NCBI GenBank assembly: GCA_044235425.1
Contig: JBIIHW010000004.1
Location: forward strand, 1-64,000
Direction: 5' to 3'
DNA length: 64,000 bases
Source of the DNA: JBJSXJ01 sp044235425
GTDB lineage: Bacteria > Planctomycetota > Planctomycetia > Pirellulales > Pirellulaceae
Shown here: positions 25,337-34,994 of the stretch, one piece after another
Numbering within the stretch: position 1 is the stretch's first letter
Layout: every line of letters starts with the position of its first letter
Position numbers and translations under genes: made by a program
Notes under the pieces: generated by a model
What the model saw: the letters and a program-made list of their open reading frames with translations, nothing else
The model's database searches: none
What the model was told of the DNA's origin: nothing

Positions 25337-28300
25337 GTGCTAAGTTCCGCAACTCACCGCCGGTCGCGCTTGCGATATGACGCCCGTTCAACTGCCTCCG
25401 GCCGCTCGTCGGCCACAACCGGTCTGGCAAGCACCGGTCTGGTAAGCACGGGGCTGGCAAGTACGGGGCTGGCAAGTACCAGCGATTACGCTGCCCTTTT
25501 CCGCTTGATTCTCTGCCGCAGCCTCCTGGTGGCGGCCCTTGGGATACTAGCCTGTCCCGCCCGCGCACAAAACGCTCCCCAAAACCCCACCAACCCGAAC
25601 CCCACCAACCCGAACCCCGCCAACCCGAACCCCTCACCCTCACCCGACGCTCAGATCGCGGCCGAGGCCCAGCGTTTTCGTACCGATGTCCAACCGGTAT
25701 TGCGCCAGTACTGCGAACGTTGTCATCGAGCAGACGAGCAGAAGTCAGGAGTCCGAGTGGATCAGTTGACGGGGGAGCCGGAGGATCGGCATTTCGGTTT
25801 GCTGGAAGCAATTCGCAGCCAAATGGCGGAGGAAGCGATGCCGCCGAGCGACGAGCCGCAGCCGACAGCGGCGGAGCGGCAGGCGGTAACGAGTTGGATC
25901 GAGCGTGTGACGCTGCTCGCCAAGACCCGACAACGTGCCAAGAATGGTTCCATCCGACGACTCACCGTGACCCAGTATCGGCGAACGCTGCGCGACCTGC
26001 TGCATTTAGAGGAGGATGTCACGACCTCATTGCCAGCTGATGGAATTTCGAAGGATGGTTTCACCAATCACGATAAGACCTTGTCGCTCTCGCCGCTGCT
26101 GTTGGAATCCTATTTCGAGATTGCCTCGCGAGCCCTTGATCGGACGATCGTCGACGAAAACAAAAAGCCGACAATTCAATTCTTTCGGATGGAACTAGGC
26201 GAAGGGATCAACCGTGAACCTTGCCCGGACAAGCTGATTTTGGGTGCGAACAGCGACTTACTGAACAATCGCGATTTCTCGGTGACGCAGCCGGCGCTGG
26301 AGAAACCGTTCGCGTTTGAGCCGCTGCGGATGCGCACGAAGTTTGATTTCATTGAAGGATATGCGGGCAACGACACGGTCCGCGGCTGGCGTCATTACGA
26401 CAGTATTTATCATGCGGTCTTTGCCTGTATGCGTGGTACTCCGGGTTACCCGCGCGGTCTCGCTCATGAAGCGGTTCCAGAAGGTCTGGTACTGCGGCCG
26501 GCGATTCCCAGCCCCGAGGTATTCGGTCGTTCGAATACGTACGGACCGCAAGCGAACTTCAAAATCTCGCTGCGTGAATTGCCGGATCAAGGTAACTTCC
26601 GAGTGACGGTTCGTGCCGCTCGCTATGACGACGGACTGCTGCTGGATGCCGGCGTGCCGGGAGCACGTACGGAACGGTCGATGGTGGTACCGCTGAAAGC
26701 GGCGACGGGTGCATCGTCCCCGCCGTTTTCAAATCTTCCGGCTACTGCGCGTGTCGGAGTCGCCACCCTGAACTCAGCCGGCATCTACCAAGTCGACGTC
26801 GGACTGGCTGCGGGTGCCGCTCAGAATCCTTTGCACCTGCGACTGGGGAATCGTTCCTTTACCAGTGCGTTGGCGGAGCCGAAGGCGGGCGAGGTTGCGC
26901 CATATCTGATCGTGCGACTAGCGGCTGGAGAACTGCCCGTGATTGCCCAACTGGGCGATGGCAGTCGACTCCAGGAACTGTCCCTTACGCAACTCGCGGA
27001 CGATCATCCGCAGGCAAAACGGTTTTTGCAGTTTGAGCGTCGCGAGCCGCTGCTCGGCGTCCACCTGGGACTCCGTCGCGATTGTGGCAGTACGCTCGCG
27101 CGTGTCGGAACGGCTCGACCAGTCGCGGCGGGTGAACTGCGCGGCTACGAATTCTTTGGTGCGATCAACGATTATCCCAGTCCCGATGTGGAAGTTGACA
27201 ATGTGAATTACTTGGCGGGCGTGCGTGAAATTGGCGTGCGCAGCGAGTACACCGATGGTCGCGACATGCCTCGACTCCTCATCCGCTCGATTGATTTCGA
27301 GGGGCCCTTTTATGAGCAGTGGCCGCCTCTTGGCCATCGATCGATCTTCATTGACTCGCCGCGCCGCGATGATCCAGCGGCCTACGCTAGCGATATTCTG
27401 CGTTCCTTCGCGACCCGAGCCTTTCGGCGCCCCGTGAGTGAATCGCAGCTCAAGATGCTCACCGAGGTCTGGCGGCAAAGTTTCGATCAGCAGCATGATT
27501 TTCGCGCGGCGATTAAAGATGCGCTCCTCGTCGTCCTCACAGCACCTCAGTTCTTATTCTTGATTGAAACCAGTCAGGGACCGGAAGCCGAGCCGATCGA
27601 CGATTGGGAACTGGCCGCAAAACTTTCGTACTTCCTGTGGAATGGCCCGCCCGACGAGCGACTGTTATCACTCGCGGCAACCGGTAAGCTGCGCTCGAAC
27701 TTGGCGGCGGAATCCGATCGACTGATCAGCGATGCTCGCAGCGCTGCGTTTTTCGAGGAGTTCACGCGGCAGTGGCTACAGCTGGACAAATTCGATGTGG
27801 TGGCGGTCGATACCGAACGCTTCCCCAGGCTCAAACGTGATGTGAAAGCGGAATTACGACGCGAGCCGATCGAACTACTGACCTATCTGATCCGCGGTGA
27901 TCGTTCGCTGCGGGAACTCGTCGCTGCCAACTATGTAATTGCTAACGAAGTGGTGGCAGACTATTACGGATTGGGAGAACGGGCAGAGCACGGTTTTCAG
28001 TTCGGTCCTGTTGTTCACGATCAGCCGCATTTGGGTGGAGTGCTCACGCAAGCGAGCATTCTGGCGGGACTATCGGACGGCCGCGAGTCGAATCCGATCA
28101 AGCGTGGAGCGTGGCTGGCACGGAAAATTATTGCTCAACCACCCGCTGATCCGCCCCCGAATGTGCCGCGACTCCCCGAAGGTGACCAATCGAAACTCAG
28201 CTTGCGCGAAAAACTACAACAGCATCGCGAGCAGCCAGGGTGTGCCAAGTGCCATCAAGGAATTGATCCGTGGGGCTTGCCACTGGAACGTTTCAACGCC

Positions 28301-28591
28301 GCCGGGTTGCTCAAGGGTGATGCCGAGCGTAGCGACACCCGCAGCCAGCTTCCAACCGGCCGCGACGTGGCGGATGTCGTCGAGCTGAAACAATATCTGG
28401 TGGGTGAATACATGCCGGAAGTTGCTTTCAGCTATCTCAAACATCTCGCCTGTTATGCCGTCGGACGGACCCTCACCTATAACGAACTTGTTTCACTCCG
28501 CTCACGTGCCGTAGAATTCCAGCAGACCGATTATCCCAGTCGAGCCATGCTACGAGCGATCATCGAAAGCGATCTCTTCCTGCAGAAGTAA
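25337..28591 (+). CDS. DUF1592-type planctomycete cytochrome c protein
   Basis: This 1084-residue exported protein has the domain order seen in planctomycete proteins combining a cytochrome c-like domain with DUF1587, DUF1595, DUF1592, DUF1588 and DUF1585. A haem motif YCERCH (C126, C129, H130) follows the signal segment. Diagnostic stretches are RRLTVTQYRRTLRDLLHLE (DUF1587), FATRAFRRPVSESQLKML (DUF1595), DWELAAKLSYFLWNGPPDE (DUF1592) and LTQASILAGLSDGRESNPIKRG (DUF1588). A second motif, CAKCHQGIDPWGLPLE (C969, C972, H973), and LTYNELVSLRSR belong to DUF1585. The proposed start is GTG 25337, but the signal-like hydrophobic segment begins about 55 residues later, so a later start is possible. 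The family is paired with DUF1552, as here. Confidence 0.92.
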   Translation: MLSSATHRRSRLRYDARSTASGRSSATTGLASTGLVSTGLASTGLASTSDYAALFRLILCRSLLVAALGILACPARAQNAPQNPTNPNPTNPNPANPNPSPSPDAQIAAEAQRFRTDVQPVLRQYCERCHRADEQKSGVRVDQLTGEPEDRHFGLLEAIRSQMAEEAMPPSDEPQPTAAERQAVTSWIERVTLLAKTRQRAKNGSIRRLTVTQYRRTLRDLLHLEEDVTTSLPADGISKDGFTNHDKTLSLSPLLLESYFEIASRALDRTIVDENKKPTIQFFRMELGEGINREPCPDKLILGANSDLLNNRDFSVTQPALEKPFAFEPLRMRTKFDFIEGYAGNDTVRGWRHYDSIYHAVFACMRGTPGYPRGLAHEAVPEGLVLRPAIPSPEVFGRSNTYGPQANFKISLRELPDQGNFRVTVRAARYDDGLLLDAGVPGARTERSMVVPLKAATGASSPPFSNLPATARVGVATLNSAGIYQVDVGLAAGAAQNPLHLRLGNRSFTSALAEPKAGEVAPYLIVRLAAGELPVIAQLGDGSRLQELSLTQLADDHPQAKRFLQFERREPLLGVHLGLRRDCGSTLARVGTARPVAAGELRGYEFFGAINDYPSPDVEVDNVNYLAGVREIGVRSEYTDGRDMPRLLIRSIDFEGPFYEQWPPLGHRSIFIDSPRRDDPAAYASDILRSFATRAFRRPVSESQLKMLTEVWRQSFDQQHDFRAAIKDALLVVLTAPQFLFLIETSQGPEAEPIDDWELAAKLSYFLWNGPPDERLLSLAATGKLRSNLAAESDRLISDARSAAFFEEFTRQWLQLDKFDVVAVDTERFPRLKRDVKAELRREPIELLTYLIRGDRSLRELVAANYVIANEVVADYYGLGERAEHGFQFGPVVHDQPHLGGVLTQASILAGLSDGRESNPIKRGAWLARKIIAQPPADPPPNVPRLPEGDQSKLSLREKLQQHREQPGCAKCHQGIDPWGLPLERFNAAGLLKGDAERSDTRSQLPTGRDVADVVELKQYLVGEYMPEVAFSYLKHLACYAVGRTLTYNELVSLRSRAVEFQQTDYPSRAMLRAIIESDLFLQK
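25418..25477. repeat. 15-bp tandem repeat, four units, near the DUF1592 gene start
   Basis: Four 15-bp units (25418, 25433, 25448, 25463) related to ACCGGTCTGGCAAGC encode TGLAS/TGLVS. They lie between the GTG start and the hydrophobic signal segment, an unusual place for a translated repeat. Confidence 0.85.
25583..25627. repeat. 15-bp tandem repeat encoding NPTNP
   Basis: Three 15-bp units (25583, 25598, 25613) related to AACCCCACCAACCCG encode NPTNP, NPTNP and NPANP. They form a linker just after the signal peptide of the DUF1592 protein. Confidence 0.85.
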
Positions 28592-28693
28592 CGAACATCT
28601 TCCGAGCGACCGTATGGTCGGTCACGGGCCAACTCACTGCGTTCACGCTCAACATCAACCCCTTCCATCGCCAGCCCCCGCAGGTCCATCATC

Positions 28694-30025
28694 ATGACCA
28701 CCACTCGTTCACTTGATCGTCGTACGCTGCTGAAAGGAATCGCCGGAGTATCTCTGGCGCTGCCGCTGTTGGAGGCGATGGGTGCTGAGGCTGCGTCCCA
28801 GCCCGCTCGGCGCTTCTGTGCGATCTACACAGCCAACGGCATGTCCCTGCCACACGCTCGCCATGAGATGGGGCAATGGAGTTGGTTTCCGACGAAAGAG
28901 GGGCGTGAATTTGAGTTTGGTGAATCGACCGCGCCGCTGCGAGAATTTCGCGAACACGTGAGTTTCCTCGGAGGTCTGCATCATCCCAATGGTGTGAAGG
29001 CTGATCCCCACATGTGCTCGGACATGTGGCTCACCGGAGCGCCGCTGCACAATCCCAAGCCTGGTACCTTCAACACCGTTTCGCTCGATCAAGTTGTCGC
29101 ACAGCACACTCGGCAGTACTGTCGTCAGCCATCGCTGGTGTTGTCAATCGATGCGGGAGTCGGATTCCTATCGCGCACCGGTACGATCTCCTACAACCAG
29201 GAAGGCAAGCCGATCCCAGCGGAGAATAATCCCCGCCGACTGTTTCAGCGACTCTTCCGCGGCGAACGTGAATCGCTGAGTAACCAGCGAGTGGCGTTGC
29301 AGCGACAGATCAAGTTGGTGGATGCAGTTTTGGAAAGCGCACGTTCCTTGAATCAACAACTCGGACAGTCTGACCGCGAAAAGCTGGATCAGTATCTCAC
29401 CTCGCTCAACGAAGTCGAAGGACGACTGGCAGCTTCCGAGAAATGGATCGACATTCCACTCAAGACTCAAGATTATTCGCGTCTGAACCTGGATGCCAGC
29501 TCCGAGGGGGACCCGCGCGAGTACTATCGCAACATGTTCGATTTGATTGCACTCGCCTTCGATGCCGATATCACTCGATCTGTCTCGTTCATGCTGAACC
29601 GTGAGGATGGGATGGGGATCAGCGATACATTCCCACTGAAACTTGGACTCACTCGCACGCATCACAGTTTGTCGCATGCCGACGACAAGGCGGGGCAACT
29701 GGAGTTTGCCAAGTACGATTTATTTTTGAGTCAGCAGTTGGCGTACTTCCTGGATCGTTTGCGAGGGTTCAGCGAGGCGGGTGGTAAGGTGCTCGATCAC
29801 ACGCTGGTGCTGTTTGGCAGCGGTGCCAGTACGACGCACAATCCTACGAATCTGCCCACCATGCTGGCCGGTGGTAGCAAATTGGGACTGAAACATGGCA
29901 CCTATTGGCGCCAGGACAAGACGCCCCTGTCCCAGCTGTATTTGAGCATTCTGCATGCGCTCGGAATCGAACGCGATTCGTTCGCCGATACGCACAGCAC
30001 GCTTACCAATTCAGTTTTCGGTTGA
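28694..30025 (+). CDS. DUF1552 domain-containing exported protein
   Basis: This 443-residue protein belongs to DUF1552, the usual genomic partner of DUF1592-type cytochromes and a distant relative of DUF1501. The N-terminus has a Tat-like leader (DRRTLLKGIAGVSLALPLLE). Family stretches are YTANGMSLPHAR, FLGGLHHPNGVKADPH, DMWLTGAP, SLDQVVAQHT, GVGFLSRTGTISYNQEGKPIP, RSVSFMLNREDG and LFGSGASTTHNPTNLP. The function is unknown. It lies 102 bp after the DUF1592 gene and 42 bp before the DevC-like permease, in one direction. Confidence 0.93.
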   Translation: MTTTRSLDRRTLLKGIAGVSLALPLLEAMGAEAASQPARRFCAIYTANGMSLPHARHEMGQWSWFPTKEGREFEFGESTAPLREFREHVSFLGGLHHPNGVKADPHMCSDMWLTGAPLHNPKPGTFNTVSLDQVVAQHTRQYCRQPSLVLSIDAGVGFLSRTGTISYNQEGKPIPAENNPRRLFQRLFRGERESLSNQRVALQRQIKLVDAVLESARSLNQQLGQSDREKLDQYLTSLNEVEGRLAASEKWIDIPLKTQDYSRLNLDASSEGDPREYYRNMFDLIALAFDADITRSVSFMLNREDGMGISDTFPLKLGLTRTHHSLSHADDKAGQLEFAKYDLFLSQQLAYFLDRLRGFSEAGGKVLDHTLVLFGSGASTTHNPTNLPTMLAGGSKLGLKHGTYWRQDKTPLSQLYLSILHALGIERDSFADTHSTLTNSVFG

Positions 30026-30067
30026 GTGCCAGTCCGGGCGGGACGGCTCTCCAGTGAGTGAGACTCG

Positions 30068-31207
30068 ATGATTTGGCTTGCCCTGCGGATGCTGATTGGA
30101 GATCGAGGCAAATACTTTGGGTTGATCCTGGGTGTGGCCTTTGCCAGTCATTTGATGTCGCAGCAGGTCTCGATTTTTGTCGGCATCATTAAGCGGACCG
30201 CCAGCCAGATTTTGGATGTCAGTGACGCTGCGATCTGGGTGATGGACAACAAGGTGCGGTTCATCGATGAAGTGCCCGGATTGCCCGAAACCGATTTGCA
30301 GCGTGTCCGTGGAATCGAAGGAGTGGACTGGGCCGTACGTCTGTATAAGGGGCAAGTGCGAGCCCGTTTGGAGAACGGCAATTTTCGTAATGTCATTCTG
30401 TTTGGACTGGATGATCAAAGCCTCGCGGGTGCTCCCCGCGAAATGGTCCTCGGCAACCTAGGCGACCTGCGCCGTCCAGATGCTGTCGTCGTCGATAAAG
30501 CGGGGTTCGAATACATGTGGCCTGGCGAGCCACTGCAGTTGGGCAAAGTGTTTCATCTCAATGACCGCCGCGCGGTACTCGTCGGTATCTGCAAGGCACT
30601 GCCACCCTTCACCACCTTGCCAGTGCTCTACACGCGCTACAGTCAAGCAGCTGGTTTTGTGCCGCGCGAACGCAGTCTGATGACCTTCATCCTGGCTCAA
30701 CCTAAGCCAGGTTTAGAGGCCACGGAAGTCTGCCAACGAATTAGTTCACGCACCGAACTGATGGCTCTGAGCCGTGAACAGTTCTTCTGGAAAACCGTGC
30801 ATTATTTTCTGGGATCGACCGGCATCCCCGTCAATTTCGGCATCACGATCACGCTCGGTTTCATCATCGGAGCGGCGGTGACAGGGCAAACGTTTTATCT
30901 CTTCACCTTGGAGAATCTGCGGCAATTCGGGGCGCTTAAGGCCATGGGCGTCGATAATTGGCACCTGATCGGTATGATCTTGCTGCAAGCCGTTTGCGTC
31001 GGCAGCTTGGGGTATGGTATCGGGATCGGACTCACCGCTCTTTTCTTTGAAGCGACAAGCCCGATCACGCACTTAACCGGCCTCTACCTCGATCCCGTGG
31101 CGCTGTATGGAGTGGGAGCGGCAGTGCTGGTGATCATAACGCTCACGGCGCTCATCAGCATCCGGCGAGTACTCGTCTTGGAACCGGCGGTGGTCTTCCG
31201 AGGATAG
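30068..31207 (+). CDS. DevC-like ABC transporter permease
   Basis: This 379-residue inner-membrane permease is of the MacB/FtsX superfamily, closest in pattern to cyanobacterial DevC. It has an N-terminal membrane helix (KYFGLILGVAFASHLM), a periplasmic domain of about 200 residues, and three C-terminal helices (GITITLGFIIGAAVTGQTFY, LLQAVCVGSLGYGIGIGLTA and VALYGVGAAVLVIITLTALI). The ENLRQFGALKAMG segment is the cytoplasmic coupling region. With the following ATPase and adaptor it forms a DevBCA-type export system, order C-A-B. Its substrate is unknown; DevBCA exports glycolipid in heterocysts, and that does not transfer directly. Confidence 0.9.
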   Translation: MIWLALRMLIGDRGKYFGLILGVAFASHLMSQQVSIFVGIIKRTASQILDVSDAAIWVMDNKVRFIDEVPGLPETDLQRVRGIEGVDWAVRLYKGQVRARLENGNFRNVILFGLDDQSLAGAPREMVLGNLGDLRRPDAVVVDKAGFEYMWPGEPLQLGKVFHLNDRRAVLVGICKALPPFTTLPVLYTRYSQAAGFVPRERSLMTFILAQPKPGLEATEVCQRISSRTELMALSREQFFWKTVHYFLGSTGIPVNFGITITLGFIIGAAVTGQTFYLFTLENLRQFGALKAMGVDNWHLIGMILLQAVCVGSLGYGIGIGLTALFFEATSPITHLTGLYLDPVALYGVGAAVLVIITLTALISIRRVLVLEPAVVFRG

Positions 31208-31293
31208 GTTTTTGAGGTGATATTTTCGTGACACTGTCAAGCATCGCGTTTCAGGTTTGTTTCAGCTTATTTGCAACATGAAGCAGGATCGGC

Positions 31294-32024
<731 letters not shown>

Positions 32025-32028
<4 letters not shown>

Positions 32029-33173
32029 GTGGGAATTGGTTGGCTAAATGGATATTGCCTGGCTTTGCCATCGGTATGCTGATATTTGGCGTCTATCATT
32101 CCCTCCATTCCCAGAAGGTATTTGCGATCCCCGAAACCATTCCTCCGGCCTCACCGGCACGCTCGCCGTATACCGAGTCGATTGCGGGGTACGGCATTAT
32201 CGAGCCCCAAACGCAAAACATTTCGATCGGTGCCGCACTGTCGGGGGTCGTCTTGGAGGTCTACGTACCGGCGCGAGAAGTCGGCAAACAAGTACGTCAA
32301 GGTGACCCACTCTTCAAAGTCGACGATCGTCACCTCCACGCACAGCAAGCCCAACTCCAAGCGGCCCTTCAGGTGGCCGAAGCTCAACTACGCCGACTGG
32401 CCGCACTTCCCCGGGCGGAAGAGTTACCAGCCAGCGAAGCCAAAGTGCGGTTAGCCGAGGCGAATTTGCGCATGTGGCGAGATCAGGCGGAACGCAGCCA
32501 GAAACTCATCGGCTCCCGCGTTATCACGGATGAAGAGCACATGCAGCGACAGCTGAAGCTGGAGGCGGCTCAGCAGGATGTCGCACGCGCCCAGGCGGAA
32601 GATGCGCTCCTGCGTGCGGGAAGCTGGGAAGAAGACCTGCAGGTGGCTCGTGCCAATGTCGAAGCGGCTCGAGCACAGATCGCGCAGGTGGAAACGGAAA
32701 TCCAGCGTGCCCTCGTGCGGTCGCCGATCAACGGCCATGTGCTTCAAGTAAACATCAGGCCGGGCGAATATGTTAGCGCCGCCGCCAATCAGGCACTCCT
32801 CGTGCTGGGTGACATCGACACATTGCATGTTCGCGTCGACATTGACGAACATGATGCCCCCCGCTACCGGAGGGGTGCGCCAGCCAAGGCGCTGGTGCGC
32901 GGGGATGCAAGCCAGGAAATCGCCATGAACTTTGTTCGCGTTGAGCCCGTAATCATCCCGAAGCGCTGGTTATCGGGGGATAACACCGAACGAGTGGACA
33001 CCCGAGTGCTGCAGGTGATTTACGCGCTCCAAGCCCCTGAACAAGCCGGTCCCAAGCTGTATGTGGGACAGTTGCTAGACGTTTACATCGAAACGACCCC
33101 GGGAGATGCGCCCGCCGACGACTCAAATGTTTCGGGGCGCACGGATCAATTCGAAGACGCAGCTCGCCCTTGA
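32025..33173 (+). CDS. HlyD/DevB-like periplasmic adaptor (membrane fusion protein)
   Basis: This 382-residue protein has an N-terminal membrane anchor (WILPGFAIGMLIFGVYHSL) and a split lipoyl domain (SIGAALSGVVLEVYVPAREV and VRSPINGHVLQVNIRPGEYV). A long alpha-helical hairpin rich in Ala, Gln and Arg lies between them, and a beta-barrel region follows (LGDIDTLHVRVDIDEHDAPR). This is the architecture of the adaptor that links an inner-membrane exporter to an outer-membrane channel. It completes the C-A-B export operon; no TolC-like gene is present in the window. Confidence 0.92.
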
Positions 33174-33275
33174 ACCCACCAGTTTTGCGGGATGAAAATT
33201 AAAAAACGGCAAGGTTTGGTGGAAAAAAATGCGTTTTGGCAGTGAGATTATGGCTGATGAGCGTTCTGACGAAAA

Positions 33276-33413
33276 ATGAACAGAAGTTTAACGCTCGGTA
33301 ATGTGTTTATTTATCTACCGAAAATGGAATTTTTTGATACGATTCGCACAGTCAGGTCGCCGGAAGTTTCCAGGATTGCTGATGGGGTAGCTCCACCGAA
33401 GGTTTGTGGTTAA
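33276..33413 (+). CDS. Possible 45-residue leader ORF overlapping the kinase start
   Basis: An ATG at 33276 opens 45 codons ending at TAA 33411-33413, which shares an A with the kinase ATG (TAATG). The peptide would begin MNRSLTLGNVFIYLPKMEFF. The TAATG overlap is the form used for translational coupling elsewhere in this window. Against it, no ribosome site precedes the ATG and the surrounding spacer (33174-33412) is AT-rich and promoter-like. It may be a leader peptide or chance. Confidence 0.25.
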   Translation: MNRSLTLGNVFIYLPKMEFFDTIRTVRSPEVSRIADGVAPPKVCG

Positions 33414-34951
33414 TGAACGATCGACTCACCGCCATAATAAATTCTCCTCTGCTGACGTTGGCGGATCGAGCCGAATTGGAAGAGGCCACGCGGCGTTTTG
33501 AGCGGGCCTGGCTGGCGGACAAGACGCCGCTCATCAGTGAAGATCTGTTACCAATCGGAATGGCTCGCATACCAACGGCGGTAGAACTCTGTGCGATTGA
33601 CGTCGATTTTCGTCGTCGTCGCAATCTCCCGGTGCGTGCCGACTACTACCTGCAGGCTCTGCCAAGCTTGGCGACCGATGAGTCTTTTGTCCGTGGTTTA
33701 GATGCGATTTTGCTGCGAACTCCTGAAAGTCTATCCCCGGAAATGCTGGGGCGAATCGCTCAACGACTACGTGAAAACCGGACGGGCTCCGACGATTCCA
33801 CCGCTCCTGCGGTTAGTCTGCGTGACACGGTAGCGCCGCAAACGCTCGGCGGCAGCAGAGCCACGCTGCCTCATCATTCCGGTATCAACACCAGTGCTTC
33901 GCTGCAACTTTTTCACTCGATGCTTTCCAGTGGAGAACAAGTGGCGACTCCGGTCAAAACAGGGGAAGGGGCAGGGGAGTCGAAGCTGGAGTCCCTGCAA
34001 CTGCCCGCCCATTTGTCCGATTATCGACTCGTAAAATTCATTGCTCGCGGATCAACGGGGGAAGTGTGGTACGGGCGTGATGAGCGGAATCAGCGGGAAG
34101 TGGCGATCAAGATCACACCGCATCGCGTTTCCAACTCCGGTATCACGTCCGATGATGTGCGACTGCGATGCCGTGAGCTATCACAAGATCATCCCAACAT
34201 GGTCCCGATACTGCACACCAGTTGTGATGCTCGTTACGAGTATCAGGTGATGCCGCTGCTGAAGGGCGAAACACTCGAAATTCGCCTCACTCGACAACGC
34301 GGCATGGCACCTATCGAAGTTGCTCGGATCGGACGCGAGTTAGCTGCTGGACTGCAGCGTTTGCATGCGGCGGGTCTCGTGCACCACGACATCAAGCCTG
34401 CCAACATCTGGCTTGATGCCATCACGCATCGTGCCCGACTCATCGACTTCGGTTTGGCCGCCGATTACACGGATCAGTCGACGCCGGCGGCCTTGCGAGG
34501 CACTCCCGCCTACCATGCTCCGGAAGTGGTCCAAGGGATGCCGTACTTGCCACAATCGGATCTCTATTCCTTGGGCGTGGTGTTGTACGAATGTGCAACC
34601 GGCCAGCGACACAACCGTGGAGCGACGGTCTCGAGCGCTCAGGAGTTTATCTTGCACGGTCGAGCCCCTGCGATCCACAAGGTGAATCCGGAGTTTCCAC
34701 CGGAGCTGGCCGACATTATTGAACGGCTACTGGTGCGAAAAACGGCCGCTCGAACTAAGTCGGCCACGGAACTGGACAATCAGTTGGTGGCCTGGTTTGC
34801 CTCGGAATTACTCTCCCCATCCCAACAAGCTCCGGCACCCATCCAATCGATCGCGTTGCGGATGCCGGTTCTGAATGTCGCCGTGTGGCTCATCGTGGCA
34901 GTCGTCATCATGATCGGATTCGTCGCTCTGCTGTCACCCCTTGTGATGTAA
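33413..34951 (+). CDS. Membrane-anchored Ser/Thr protein kinase (HHD variant)
   Basis: This 512-residue kinase has an N-terminal region of about 190 residues (LTLADRAELEEATRRFERAW) found in other planctomycete kinases, and a kinase domain from about residue 205 to 445. Visible motifs are the glycine loop ARGSTGEVWYG, the lysine in EVAIKI, the catalytic loop VHHDIKPANIWLD, IDFGLA (DFG) and YHAPEV (APE). A C-terminal membrane helix (WLIVAVVIMIGFVALLS) anchors it with the kinase domain in the cytoplasm. The catalytic loop reads HHD rather than HRD, so it is a non-RD kinase and may not need activation-loop phosphorylation. ATG 33413 was preferred to a TTG three codons upstream. Confidence 0.9.
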   Translation: MNDRLTAIINSPLLTLADRAELEEATRRFERAWLADKTPLISEDLLPIGMARIPTAVELCAIDVDFRRRRNLPVRADYYLQALPSLATDESFVRGLDAILLRTPESLSPEMLGRIAQRLRENRTGSDDSTAPAVSLRDTVAPQTLGGSRATLPHHSGINTSASLQLFHSMLSSGEQVATPVKTGEGAGESKLESLQLPAHLSDYRLVKFIARGSTGEVWYGRDERNQREVAIKITPHRVSNSGITSDDVRLRCRELSQDHPNMVPILHTSCDARYEYQVMPLLKGETLEIRLTRQRGMAPIEVARIGRELAAGLQRLHAAGLVHHDIKPANIWLDAITHRARLIDFGLAADYTDQSTPAALRGTPAYHAPEVVQGMPYLPQSDLYSLGVVLYECATGQRHNRGATVSSAQEFILHGRAPAIHKVNPEFPPELADIIERLLVRKTAARTKSATELDNQLVAWFASELLSPSQQAPAPIQSIALRMPVLNVAVWLIVAVVIMIGFVALLSPLVM

Positions 34952-34994
34952 GAACTCGGTTGTCTCTGAGAGCGGCACGAGGCTGGAGAACAGC

